64,000 nt of DNA, taken from contig NZ_CP109009.1 of the NCBI RefSeq assembly GCF_036226685.1, positions 7,343,501-7,407,500 of the forward strand. The letters are read 5' to 3'. The stretch comes from Streptomyces sp. NBC_00690. GTDB taxonomy: Bacteria; Actinomycetota; Actinomycetes; Streptomycetales; Streptomycetaceae. Below the pieces are notes generated by a model, which was not told where the DNA came from, did not search any database, and worked only from the letters and a program-made list of their open reading frames with translations. Below are positions 53,344 to 62,082 of the stretch, piece after piece; within the stretch, counting starts at the first letter, position 1; each line of letters opens with the position of its first letter. Both the position numbers and the translations under genes were made by a program.

Positions 53344-54726
53344 TCACGACGGTTCATGCCTGATCTCGGAGAGTGGCCGCACGATGATGCGTGCGCCTTC
53401 TCCGGGCGAGATGGTGACGTTTCTGGCGACCGGCTTTTCAGGTTTCTCCAGATCGGTGGTGATGACACGGCTGGACAACAGCACCCGCAAGACCTCGGTG
53501 GCCTGCATCACAGACAGGTGCGCGCCGATGCATCGGCGCGCACCGCCACCGAAAGGAATGAATGCGTGCGGTGGAATCTCGTCTTCGAGGAAGCGCTCGG
53601 GGCGAAACTCATCCGGTGCCCGGTAGTTCGCGGGGTCCGAGTGCACGACTCCGAGCATCGGCATGACCGTGGCTCCCTTGGGCAGCCGGAGACCGGCCAA
53701 CTCGACGTCCTCGGCCAGTGTCCAGATGGACTCGAAGATTGCCGGGCGCCGTCGCAGGGACTCCTTCACCACAGCTTCCAAGTAGGCGGAATCGTCGATG
53801 AGCGCGGCCCGGGTCGCATCCCTCGCCACCCGCGGATTGCGGGCCAGTTCATGCAACGTCCAGGCCAATGCCGTGGCCGTGGGCTCGTGGCCCGCGAACA
53901 GCAGCGTCACGACCTGATCGCGAATCTCGACAGGACGCAGCCGCTCCGCCCCCTCAAGACTGACCAGATGGGACAGGACATCCGTACGCTTCGCCAGATC
54001 CGGTGCGGATTTCCGCCGCTCAATCGCCTGGTAGAGCAACACGTCCATTCGGTCGAGCATTCTGGCCGTTCGTCTCCATGGCCAGAAGCGTCGTGCTTGA
54101 GGGCTGTTGAGCCCCATCAGGATCACGAGATCCACGACCGGAAGTCGTCCGACAAGTCGGCGAAGGCGCCCGTCGTCTGGGCTCTCGTCGGGACCGAAGA
54201 TGACGCGCCAGATGATGTCGAGGATCAGCACGCGGCACCGGTCGAGGCTCTTGAAGGGTCTTCCGACGGGCCATCGATCCAGCTCGTGCTCGGTCAGCTC
54301 ACGCGCCGCGTCCTGGTAGCCGCGCACAGCGGCCCTACCGAACAGTGGCGCCAGCGTCTTGCGCAGTCGCCGGTGATCCTCACCGTCCGAAGTGATCAGC
54401 GCGTGCTCACCGAACACGGGCACCAGCACCCTATTGCCTTCACCGCCATGGAATCTGGACGGTGGTGAGCCGAACATGGCCCCGATGTGCTCCGCCTTGA
54501 AGACGAGGATCACGGGACCCCACGGGAAGACTTTCAACGCGACCACATCACCGTATTTGTCGCGCAGCCTGTTCGCCCATAGCTGGCGCTTCCAGGTGAA
54601 GATGGCTGTCTGCACCGGCGATGGCAGGCGCGGACCGGGCGGGGGTGGCCCATGTGCCTCGCCACTTTTGATCGTCCTGATCAACAAGGTACTGTCTCTC
54701 CCTTTTTCGGATATCAGAGATCCCAT
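53344..54726 (-). CDS. Cytochrome P450
   Basis: A 460-residue heme monooxygenase. The I-helix reads LLFAGHEPTATAL, the ExxR motif is ESLRRRP and the heme-ligand region is FGGGARRCIG with Cys399. Length and the proline-rich N-terminus (GPPPPGPRLPSP) resemble bacterial CYPs of the CYP102/CYP110-like fatty-acyl group rather than short class I CYPs (inference). No ferredoxin gene is adjacent. Its position between the two condensing enzymes suggests oxidation of an acyl chain. Confidence 0.92.
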   Translation of the reverse strand: MGSLISEKGRDSTLLIRTIKSGEAHGPPPPGPRLPSPVQTAIFTWKRQLWANRLRDKYGDVVALKVFPWGPVILVFKAEHIGAMFGSPPSRFHGGEGNRVLVPVFGEHALITSDGEDHRRLRKTLAPLFGRAAVRGYQDAARELTEHELDRWPVGRPFKSLDRCRVLILDIIWRVIFGPDESPDDGRLRRLVGRLPVVDLVILMGLNSPQARRFWPWRRTARMLDRMDVLLYQAIERRKSAPDLAKRTDVLSHLVSLEGAERLRPVEIRDQVVTLLFAGHEPTATALAWTLHELARNPRVARDATRAALIDDSAYLEAVVKESLRRRPAIFESIWTLAEDVELAGLRLPKGATVMPMLGVVHSDPANYRAPDEFRPERFLEDEIPPHAFIPFGGGARRCIGAHLSVMQATEVLRVLLSSRVITTDLEKPEKPVARNVTISPGEGARIIVRPLSEIRHEPS

Positions 54727-54894
54727 CGACAGCTGTGCTACGGGTATGAACGCGGCTCACTCTTTTGGCATGGCGGAGCGAGCGAGCGGAGGCGGGGGCA
54801 TCAGTCCGCTGTGCCACAGCCAGTACCAGCACTGGGCTCCCTCAGGTGTCGGATTGCCCCCGCGTCGCTGTTCGATCTCTGCCGGTGGATTCGT

Positions 54895-55875
54895 TCAAGG
54901 GAGGCGGACGGCTTGCCCGGCGTAGGCCAGGCCGGAGCCGAATCCGACCAGCACTGCCCACTGGCCGGAGCGAGAAGGACCGGTGGTCAGCAGCCGGTGC
55001 AACGCCAACGGGACCGATGCGGAGCTGGTGTTGCCCGTGCGTCGCACATCGTCGGCCACGGCCACGTTTTCGGGGAGGTGAAGGGCTTTGGCGATCTTCT
55101 GGATGAGTTTCCAGTTCGCCTGATGTGGGATGAACATGGCCACGTCATCCCAGCCGATACCGGTCACCGAGAGGATTTCACGCACAACGGCCGGCACGGT
55201 GGAGCAGGCCCAACGGGTGACCGCGAGACCGTCCATCTTCAACTCTGCGCGCAGGGAGCTGTTGTTGGCTTCGAACAGGGTCGGCCGCATTTCCAGGGCA
55301 GTCGCCCGGTCCCCGGCCGAGCCCCATACCACCGGTCCCACTCCGGGCGTTCCGTCTGTCGCGGTGACCAGGACTGCGCCTGCCCCGTCGGCGAAGACCG
55401 GGGCAGTGGCTCGATCACTGGGGTTGACCATGTCAAGCATTCTGTCCGCGCCGATCACAAGCACCATGTCGCAACTACCTGCGACGATAAGCGATCTGGC
55501 CACATGCAGCGTGTAGCAGAATCCGGAACAGGCGATGTTGATATCGAAGGCCGCCACCTGCAGGCCCAGTGCTGCGGCGACCTGAGGGGCGATGGCCGGA
55601 CACAGTTGTGGATTGGTCGATGTCGCAACCAGAACGGCGCCCACCACGTCCGCTGACACGCCTGCGGTGGATAGCGCATCCTGCGCGGCATGGACGGCCA
55701 TGGTGACCACAGAGTCGGTCGGTCCGGCCACACAGCGGGACTCGACACCGGTCCGTGACACGATCCACTCCCGGCTCACTCCCAGTTGCTCGGCTGTCGC
55801 CTGGGAATCCACCTGGGGCGGACGGTACGCGCCCGCGGCCACGATCCTGCACGATCGCCCAGCCTCGGTGATCAC
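54895..55875 (-). CDS. Beta-ketoacyl-ACP synthase III (FabH-like)
   Basis: A 326-residue FabH-type condensing enzyme with Cys116 (NIACSGFCYTL), His in MFIPHQAN and Asn in TGNTSSAS, and the C-terminal LVGFGSGLAYAG. It would prime or elongate an acyl chain on the adjacent ACP. The GTG at 55875 overlaps the ACP stop, so the two are co-translated. Confidence 0.94.
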   Translation of the reverse strand: MITEAGRSCRIVAAGAYRPPQVDSQATAEQLGVSREWIVSRTGVESRCVAGPTDSVVTMAVHAAQDALSTAGVSADVVGAVLVATSTNPQLCPAIAPQVAAALGLQVAAFDINIACSGFCYTLHVARSLIVAGSCDMVLVIGADRMLDMVNPSDRATAPVFADGAGAVLVTATDGTPGVGPVVWGSAGDRATALEMRPTLFEANNSSLRAELKMDGLAVTRWACSTVPAVVREILSVTGIGWDDVAMFIPHQANWKLIQKIAKALHLPENVAVADDVRRTGNTSSASVPLALHRLLTTGPSRSGQWAVLVGFGSGLAYAGQAVRLP

Positions 55876-56138
55876 AGATCCTTCCGTGTGCCGTGGGCCG
55901 CTACGAACTCCAACACCGCACGTGGCGTTCCCAGCGCTCCTGCCTGCGCATCGCTGATCTCGATCTGGTAGGTGTCGCTGATCGTCTCCACCATCTCCGC
56001 CCGTGCCAGCGAGTCGACGTCCAATTGGTCGAAGGTCTTGTCCAGATCGCTTTCTGAGAGTCTCACCACTCGGTCGGCTGGGTGGTTTTCGCCGTGTACG
56101 AGGGTGGTGATGAGCTTTTCCATCTCGGAGGGTGTCAT
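55872..56138 (-). CDS. Acyl carrier protein
   Basis: An 88-residue ACP with phosphopantetheine Ser43 in QLDVDSLARAEMV. Four-helix pattern and acidic helix II are as expected. First gene of the operon, about 55 nt after a promoter with a built-in palindrome. Confidence 0.94.
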   Translation of the reverse strand: MTPSEMEKLITTLVHGENHPADRVVRLSESDLDKTFDQLDVDSLARAEMVETISDTYQIEISDAQAGALGTPRAVLEFVAAHGTRKDL

Positions 56139-56544
56139 GGAGTCTCCAATCTCGATGGGGAATCCTCGGGCATGCGTAGCCTGAACGCGCCTACTTCATA
56201 TATTCATATGAAGTCAAGACGGGATCATCGTGCCCGTGACGCCCCTTCGGCGGCTACGCCTACCTTGTTCAGGATGCGGCGACGTGAATCTGCGGTAAAT
56301 GCCTGTCAGTCCATTTAAAATGCGTGAGAGTCCATTGTTTGCGTGCACGGCTGCATCCTGGCTCGCTCACCAAAGGCTCCGATTGGCCGGCCCGCGCTGT
56401 GTGCCGCCAGGAGTCTCAAGGGGATGCTCGACGGTGGTGCTCTCGACAGGTTTGACCTTGTCGCGACGTCATGGTTTGTACTGGGCCGCATCCCGGCCGA
56501 AGTGCTCGCCGAGCACGCGGGCGATCCCCGAGAGGACCTTTGAG
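56139..56544. other. 406-nt divergent control region of the ACP operon and NTF2-like gene
   Basis: No gene is clearly supported. It holds the palindromic operator and promoter of the ACP operon at 56188-56217 and a direct repeat AGTCCATT at 56308 and 56329 (21-bp period). A 66-codon ORF (56343-56543) ending just before the NTF2-like start resembles nothing recognised. Confidence 0.5.
56188..56217 (-). promoter_or_regulatory. ACP-operon promoter with operator between -35 and -10
   Basis: On the minus strand TTGACT (56217-56212) and TAGGCG (56193-56188) are 18 nt apart. A perfect inverted repeat, CTTCATAT (56194-56201) and ATATGAAG (56206-56213) around ATTC, fills the spacer. Such placement is typical of TetR- or MarR-like repressor sites. 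The cognate regulator is not evident in the window; the LysR at 57.1 kb is the nearest candidate. Confidence 0.7.
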
Positions 56545-56973
56545 ATGACCACATCTGCGGAGAGGAACATGGCCCTGATACGCACGGCGTATCAGCTTGT
56601 GGAGAGCGGGGATCTGGACGAGGCCGCGCAGTTGCTGACCGAGGACTTCATCGCCAACGTCCCCGGAAGCCCCGCACCGCTGCACGGCCGGGAGATATGG
56701 CGGCAGGGCACGAAGGCCATGAAGGACGCCTTCCCTGACCTGAAGATTGACGTCCAGGACATGTTCGGTGTCGATGACAAGGTGACGGTGCTGGTCCACA
56801 TGCAGGGCACCCACCAGGGTGTGTTCCAGCAGTTCGAGGCGACGGGCCGTCAGGTCGGCTACCGAAGCGTCGAGGTCTATCGCTTCGATGGCGATCGGAT
56901 CGCGGAGGAATGGGTCGCTCCGGACCTGCTCAGCCTTATGCAGCAGATCTCGCCAACTCCCACCGACCACTGA
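56545..56973 (+). CDS. SnoaL-like (NTF2-fold) polyketide cyclase-type protein
   Basis: A 142-residue NTF2-fold protein (RTAYQLVESGDLDEAAQLL, MKDAFPDLKIDVQDM, then GYRSVEVYRFDGDRIAEEWVAPD). Relatives include ester cyclases, hydroxylases and catalytically silent binding proteins. The ATG at 56545 is preceded by AGAGG. It is divergent from the ACP operon and may tailor its product (inference). Confidence 0.85.
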   Translation: MTTSAERNMALIRTAYQLVESGDLDEAAQLLTEDFIANVPGSPAPLHGREIWRQGTKAMKDAFPDLKIDVQDMFGVDDKVTVLVHMQGTHQGVFQQFEATGRQVGYRSVEVYRFDGDRIAEEWVAPDLLSLMQQISPTPTDH

Positions 56974-57113
56974 CGTCGGCCGGTCCTCACGTGCCCCGCC
57001 ATGGGTCACGCAGGGCAACGGGAGGGACACAGGAGCCCGCTGGGAATGCTGACAAGACCAGGGTTGGCCTCACGACGCCCCTACCTGTACGGGGGGTTGC
57101 TAGCCTCCCTGAC

Positions 57114-58022
57114 ATGGAGCTCCGCACACTTGAGTACTTCGTCGCGGTGGCGGAGGAGGGCTCGTTCACCAAGGCGGCGGCCCGGTGCCATGTCGTACAG
57201 CCTGCGATCAGTCAGCAGATCCAGGGTTTGGAAAAGGAGCTGGGCGAGCCGCTGTTTGAGCGGCTGCCTCGTCAGGTGGTCCTCACTTCGGGAGGCGCCG
57301 CTCTTCTGCCGCATGCCCGATCCTGTCTGGCCGCGGCTGCGGCAGCCGCACTGGAGTTCGCGGATCGGTCGGGGCTGCTCAGTGGCTCGCTCGCGCTGGG
57401 GACCGTCGGCGGTTTGGAAGGGACGTACATTCCCCGGCTGCTCGGGGAGTACCACCGCCGCTATCCCGGCGTTTCCGTGAGCCTCACCGGGGCGTCAAGC
57501 CCATCCTTGCTGACGAAGGTCCGCGACGGGGGGATCGATGCTGCCGTGGTCGCATCCCCGCCCGAGGGCCTGCCCGCCTCCGTGGGGTCCCGGGTCCTCC
57601 TGGAGGACCGCATCGTCGCGGTCCTCCCCGCCGGAAGCAGGGCAGCGAACCGCCCGCTGCGCCTGCACGAGGCAGCTCGAAGTCCGGTGATCAGCTACGG
57701 CCCCGACAGCGGAGTCCACGCGTTCATCCGCGACGCCTTCGCGGCCAAGGCGCTCCGGTTGGACATCGCGTACGCGACGAACGACGTGGCCCTTCAGGTC
57801 GCCTTGGTAGCGGAAGGCGTCGGCATCGCCCTGACCTCCCACGCGAGTCCCGTCCTCGCCGCTGATCCACGGTTCGTCGTCGTACCGTTGGAACCCGCCA
57901 TCCGGTTGCGGAAGGTGTTCGTCTGGAGACTGGGTCCACAACTCGGCGCGCCGCTGCGGACCATTCTCGACCTGTGGACCGAGCTGTCCGACGGGCCGAC
58001 GCTCGCCGGAGCGACCACCTAG
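57114..58022 (+). CDS. LysR-family transcriptional regulator
   Basis: A 302-residue LTTR. The helix-turn-helix (about 2-60) reads MELRTLEYFVAVAEEGSFT and KAAARCHVVQPAISQQIQGLE. The effector domain occupies about 90-295. The ATG at 57114 matches the family start exactly. It lies between the SnoaL-like gene and a methyltransferase and could control the adjacent biosynthetic genes. Confidence 0.93.
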   Translation: MELRTLEYFVAVAEEGSFTKAAARCHVVQPAISQQIQGLEKELGEPLFERLPRQVVLTSGGAALLPHARSCLAAAAAAALEFADRSGLLSGSLALGTVGGLEGTYIPRLLGEYHRRYPGVSVSLTGASSPSLLTKVRDGGIDAAVVASPPEGLPASVGSRVLLEDRIVAVLPAGSRAANRPLRLHEAARSPVISYGPDSGVHAFIRDAFAAKALRLDIAYATNDVALQVALVAEGVGIALTSHASPVLAADPRFVVVPLEPAIRLRKVFVWRLGPQLGAPLRTILDLWTELSDGPTLAGATT

Positions 58023-58660
58023 ACCCCCGTGCCACTCCATCCCAGCCACCTGGGTGTGAGTTGACCATCAGCACCGCCCAACCGAGCCCCATCAACGGTG
58101 GATTGGTGGAACTCGCCAGGACCCGTAGACCCCCGGCGCTCACCTTCAGGGCGTAGGACCAGCAGTCACCGAGGCGCGTACGGTGATTCTCCCGCCATGT
58201 CCACGATGCAGTCGGCGTCGACCGGTCCCCGCACGCGACGCCCGCCCCGAACGGGTGACATCGCACGGCGGCCCCACCCCCGCACCTGCCCAGGGTCCAG
58301 GTGCGATCACGGATGATGACGGTTGCCATCACCTCTGCGTATTGGACGGCACCGATCGCCAACCGGACGCTGATTCCGGGCCGTTGGTCCAAGGCCAGGT
58401 TCTCGGATGCCCCAGTAGAACGGCGGTCGCCATGGGTACTGCCAAGTCCAGCGGCCTGTGCCCCGCGCTGCGCCGATACGACGAATGCGTCAGCCCGCCG
58501 TCAACGCGATCGTACGGGCCAACCGCAACCTCGGCCCGGAAGAGATCATCACACGAGCTGCGGACCATGGCCGTGCGCTGCCGAAGGCATGCTCACGGCG
58601 GCGAGGCGATAAACGGGCCCCTGCACCACCCGCCACACCGCCCATGCTCGGGAGAACTCA
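58023..58660. other. 638-nt region with no recognisable gene
   Basis: Several open frames exist on both strands but none shows family motifs or a ribosome site. Short stretches near 58490-58570 have coding-like bias and may be a decayed gene. The methyltransferase start at 58661 follows a GGGAG ribosome site. Confidence 0.45.
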
Positions 58661-59503
58661 ATGACCAACGACTCATCCGTGCACCACACCGTCCCGTCGT
58701 CACTGGAAGACGGCCGGCACCATGACGAGCAAACGGAGATCGCGGACGGCGCGGCCGTCGACGGGAACATCCACGTCGGCTACTGGGACAGCGCCGCAGA
58801 CGACCGCTCCCTCAACCAAGCCACCGACCGGCTCACCGACCTCGTGGCGGAACGGCTGGCCGCCACACCCGGCCAGCACCTGCTGGACGTCGGCTGCGGA
58901 ACCGGACGGCCCGCTCTGCGTATCGCCCAGGCCACTGGCGCCCGTGTTTCCGGAATCTCGGTCAGCGACCAGGACATCGACCTCGCCCGAACCCGGGCGG
59001 ATGCCACCTCGCTCGCCGACCGGGTGGACTTCCAGTACGCGGACGCCTGTGCACTGCCTTTCGAAGCCGCGTCCTTCGACGGCGCCTGGGCGATCGAGTC
59101 CATGATGCACATCCCCGATCGGACCATCGCCCTGACCGAGATCGCCCGAACCCTGCGCCCCGGGAGCACGCTGGTCATCACCGATGTGCTGCTCCGGTCG
59201 CCAGTGACCGGGCATTCCGCGGAGATTGTCCGCCAGACATGCCGGGCGTTCCAGTCCCCTTCGCTCCCTGAACCGGGGGAGCTTCGCACAGCCCTCGACC
59301 GTGCAGGTCTGCAGTTGGTGGTGTTCAACGACATCGGAGAGCATGTCCGACGCACCTATCAGGCGTTCGCCGATGCATTCGGCGATGTTGCGCCCTCTGC
59401 CGATGACCCTCATCACGAGTTCTTCAACTCCACCCGCTTCCTTCCCAGGTTCGGTGCACTCCCACAGATCGGCTATGCCTTCCTGGTTGCCCGCCGCACC
59501 TGA
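58661..59503 (+). CDS. SAM-dependent class I methyltransferase (UbiE/sterol-MT-like)
   Basis: A 280-residue methyltransferase. NIHVGYWDS precedes the SAM motif LLDVGCGTGRPALRIA (about 73-88). GAWAIESMMHIPDR and ARTLRPGSTLVITDVLLR follow as motifs II and III. This is the pattern of C-, N- or O-methyltransferases of natural-product clusters (RebM/MitM-like). Substrate unknown. Confidence 0.92.
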   Translation: MTNDSSVHHTVPSSLEDGRHHDEQTEIADGAAVDGNIHVGYWDSAADDRSLNQATDRLTDLVAERLAATPGQHLLDVGCGTGRPALRIAQATGARVSGISVSDQDIDLARTRADATSLADRVDFQYADACALPFEAASFDGAWAIESMMHIPDRTIALTEIARTLRPGSTLVITDVLLRSPVTGHSAEIVRQTCRAFQSPSLPEPGELRTALDRAGLQLVVFNDIGEHVRRTYQAFADAFGDVAPSADDPHHEFFNSTRFLPRFGALPQIGYAFLVARRT

Positions 59504-60051
59504 AGGCGAGGCCCTGCCCAACAGAGCAAGGGCAGTACTACAGGACCCCGCCGGCAGGTAGAGGCGACAGGCACCCGGGGCGAAAGGGCCTTGATGCCGA
59601 TGGACGACACCGAGCCACGACAAGTGGCCGACCAAGCCGACGTATTCGACCGCAAAAGCCCAACAGGCCGAAACATGATTGTCTAGGGGAAACGAGAGCA
59701 GGAAGTCCCTCACGCAAGGATGAGCTAGATCGATGACAGCAGCACGCAGATCCGTGCGGACTGTCTGATCTCCTACGTCCAACTGAATGTGCGATGCTCG
59801 CCTGGTCATATTCTCCCGGGTCTGATCTGACGCGGCCTCAAGATGGAGTTGAGCCGTCCGAAGTCTAATGCGAACCCATGTTCCCGGTTGAGTGCCAGAT
59901 GATATAGGGCGGAAATGTGGGTACGATACAAATCGTGATCCGCCGGTAGTTCTGGCCCCTTTGATGTGTTGTTTCAGTTGTGCGACTGTGCCCATATCTT
60001 TTGCGATGTGCGATGTATGTGAATTCTATGTGCAGGCGAAATGGGGAAAGA
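59504..60051. other. 548-nt AT-richer gap upstream of the amino-sugar-like gene set
   Basis: No gene is supported. From about 59860 to 60050 the sequence is clearly AT-richer than elsewhere and includes a GCGATGT repeat at 60003-60015, consistent with a promoter region for the small ORF at 60052. No confident -35/-10 pair was fixed. Confidence 0.45.
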
Positions 60052-60219
60052 ATGACGCGCCTACCCATTGATGGTGTAGCTCAGAGAGCGGGTCAGGTGC
60101 CGGCCACGGCGGCCCAGGCTGACCGTGTGGTGACGATCGGGCTGTGCTCGTTCGTCGAGCGCGGCTCCACTGAGAACGTGATGGCCGTCAGCGCATCGGC
60201 GGGGCCCGGTGACTCCTGA
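60052..60219 (+). CDS. Small protein of 55 residues, unknown
   Basis: ATG preceded by GGGGAAAG. Codons are G/C-ending, especially in the second half. The sequence (starts MTRLPIDGVAQRAG; contains TIGLCSFVERGSTENVMA) matches no family recognised here. It overlaps the longest NUDIX start by 11 nt, so it may be co-translated. A leader peptide, regulator or peptide precursor are all possible. Confidence 0.5.
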   Translation: MTRLPIDGVAQRAGQVPATAAQADRVVTIGLCSFVERGSTENVMAVSASAGPGDS

Positions 60220-60703
60220 CATGGCCGAGATGACCGAGATGGCCGAACCCCGTCTGGTGGTCGGCGCGTTGATCCGTGACCCCTACGACCGGATCTTTGT
60301 CCAGCGTCGCTCAGCAGGCCGGCGCCTCTTCCCCGAGTGCTGGGACGTCGTCGGCGGAGCCGTGGAGGAAGGGGAGTCCCTCCTGGACGCGCTCCACAGG
60401 GAGATAGCGGAGGAAACCGGGTGGCGGCTGCGACGCGTTCTTGCCCGGGTGGCACACGAGGAGTGGACGGCGAAGGGGCTACGGCACATCGAGTCGGACT
60501 ATGTCGTCGAGGTGGACGGGGACCTCTCGTCGCCCGAGCTGGAACGGGACAAGCACACCGAGTTCGCCTGGGTAGCGGCCGGGGGAGTCTCGTTGCTCGA
60601 CGAGAACGAACAGCGCAGCGGAAGCACCTTCATCAAGGATGTGGTGACCGCCGCACACACCTGGCTCGCCAATACCTCGGGGAGGAGCCGCAGAGCCCTT
60701 TGA
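60209..60703 (+). CDS. NUDIX hydrolase
   Basis: Up to 164 residues. The NUDIX box is complete: GAVEEGESLLDALHREIAEE followed by TGW. It probably hydrolyses a nucleoside diphosphate derivative. GTG at 60209 with GGCGGGG upstream and ATG at 60221 are alternative starts. Gene order before a sugar-type dehydrogenase and aminotransferase suggests it acts on a pathway nucleotide or in housekeeping. Confidence 0.88.
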   Translation: MTPDMAEMTEMAEPRLVVGALIRDPYDRIFVQRRSAGRRLFPECWDVVGGAVEEGESLLDALHREIAEETGWRLRRVLARVAHEEWTAKGLRHIESDYVVEVDGDLSSPELERDKHTEFAWVAAGGVSLLDENEQRSGSTFIKDVVTAAHTWLANTSGRSRRAL

Positions 60704-60796
60704 CGCCTGCCGCCAAGATTCCGATCCGGATATCTACAAGCCAATTATGACTACCTGCGTCGTCCTCGAATGAAATTCTGCGAGGGGGTACTTTGC

Positions 60797-61819
60797 ATGC
60801 TCGGTGACAGGTTAGAGAATGTGCGTCCGCGACTGCGGGTACTGGCGGTTGGTTTTGCTGGGCATCAAGGAAAGGAGTATCTGCCGATCGTGCGGGAGAG
60901 TGCAGATATCGTCGGTGGCGTCGACCCCGCCCCTGCGGCCTCTTCGCTCGCCGATGAGTGGCAATTCCCTCATTTCGACCTCCTCAGTGAGGCATTCGGG
61001 AAGGTCGAATTCGATGCCGCACTGGTCACCGTGCCGCATAGTGAGCACTTCCCGGTCTGCACGAGACTCCTGGCGCATGGCGTACACGTCATCAAGGAGA
61101 AGCCGTTCGCCGTCACCGAAGGGGAAGCCCGGCAACTGATACACCTGGCCCAACGCGCCGACCGCAGCGTCTTCACTCTGCTGCAACGGAACTTCAACCC
61201 GGTGTTCCAGTTCGCCCAAGCGAATCTCGCTCGGATCGGGGAGCCCTACTGGTTCTCCTACGACTACCACTTCAACCTGGCTCATCCGACCACGGGTTGG
61301 CGCGCATCCAGGGAGCAGGCGATGGGCGGTGTGCTCCTCGACATGGGCTACCACCTCATCGACGTGCTCAGCGGAATGTTCCCCGAACCCGACCCCCTCC
61401 GGGTGCACTCCGCATTCGTGCACCAATTCCAGGAGATGCGGGATCGTCGACTGGAGGATCTCGTCAGCCTCATGTGCAGCTATCCCTCAACGGGGCTGAC
61501 CGGCTCGCTCCGCATCTCACGACACAACCACGAGAAGATCGAACACCTCTGCGTGCTCGGCACAGAGGGCGCGTTGAACGTCGCACCCGGGGTCGCCACC
61601 CTGCACTCCGTCGGAGGGCTGCCGTTGGAGCGCTACACCTGGGAAGGCCCCAAGGTCGACGCCGTACGTTCCATGCTCTCCCACCATCTGGGACATCTTG
61701 ACGACCGCAACTACCGCCGGGACCACTTTCAGCGTCAACTCGTCACCGTGCGGACGATCGACAGGATCTACCGCGACCGACTACGGGACCAGAACGCCCT
61801 CGCCGACCGGTGCGCCTGA
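60797..61819 (+). CDS. Gfo/Idh/MocA-family NAD(P)-dependent dehydrogenase
   Basis: A 340-residue sugar or cyclitol dehydrogenase. The N-terminal Rossmann region is LAVGFAGHQGKEYL, a variant of GxGxxG. The EKP motif is KEKPFAV (Glu101-Pro103), and the C-terminal dimer domain has GGVLLDMGYHLIDVL. ATG at 60797 with GAGGGGG upstream is preferred over ATG 27 nt earlier. Together with the following aminotransferase it could oxidise a sugar alcohol carbon and aminate it. Confidence 0.9.
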   Translation: MLGDRLENVRPRLRVLAVGFAGHQGKEYLPIVRESADIVGGVDPAPAASSLADEWQFPHFDLLSEAFGKVEFDAALVTVPHSEHFPVCTRLLAHGVHVIKEKPFAVTEGEARQLIHLAQRADRSVFTLLQRNFNPVFQFAQANLARIGEPYWFSYDYHFNLAHPTTGWRASREQAMGGVLLDMGYHLIDVLSGMFPEPDPLRVHSAFVHQFQEMRDRRLEDLVSLMCSYPSTGLTGSLRISRHNHEKIEHLCVLGTEGALNVAPGVATLHSVGGLPLERYTWEGPKVDAVRSMLSHHLGHLDDRNYRRDHFQRQLVTVRTIDRIYRDRLRDQNALADRCA

Positions 61820-62082
61820 CCACACCGTTCGAGGCAGTTGGCGAGGCGCTGACCGGACCCGGGCCTCTAAACGGCATCGCATCCCCGGTGGCGATGCAGC
61901 TGTGTGGGAGGGAGGAACCGCAGGGGGCGGAAGCCATTGCCGTTCGAGTTCGATCTCCGCTCGGACACCCCTGGGTGCCACTCGACCCAGCACCATCGAT
62001 ACCCGGCTGACCAGCACCGCAGGGCACCAGTAGGCCGACCCTGCCGGGAGTCCAAGCTCATCCCCGAAAGCAGGAAGGACAC

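Noticed and set aside
56343..56543. 66-codon plus-strand ORF
   Set aside because: No recognised similarity and no ribosome site; mentioned under the gap but not called as a gene.
58183..58725. ORFs in the gap before the methyltransferase
   Set aside because: Arg/Pro/Ser-rich shadow-like sequence without ribosome site or motif; only weak hints of a decayed gene.
58700..59995. 431-codon minus-strand ORF opposite the methyltransferase
   Set aside because: The plus-strand methyltransferase has full SAM motifs; the antisense frame shows no family features.
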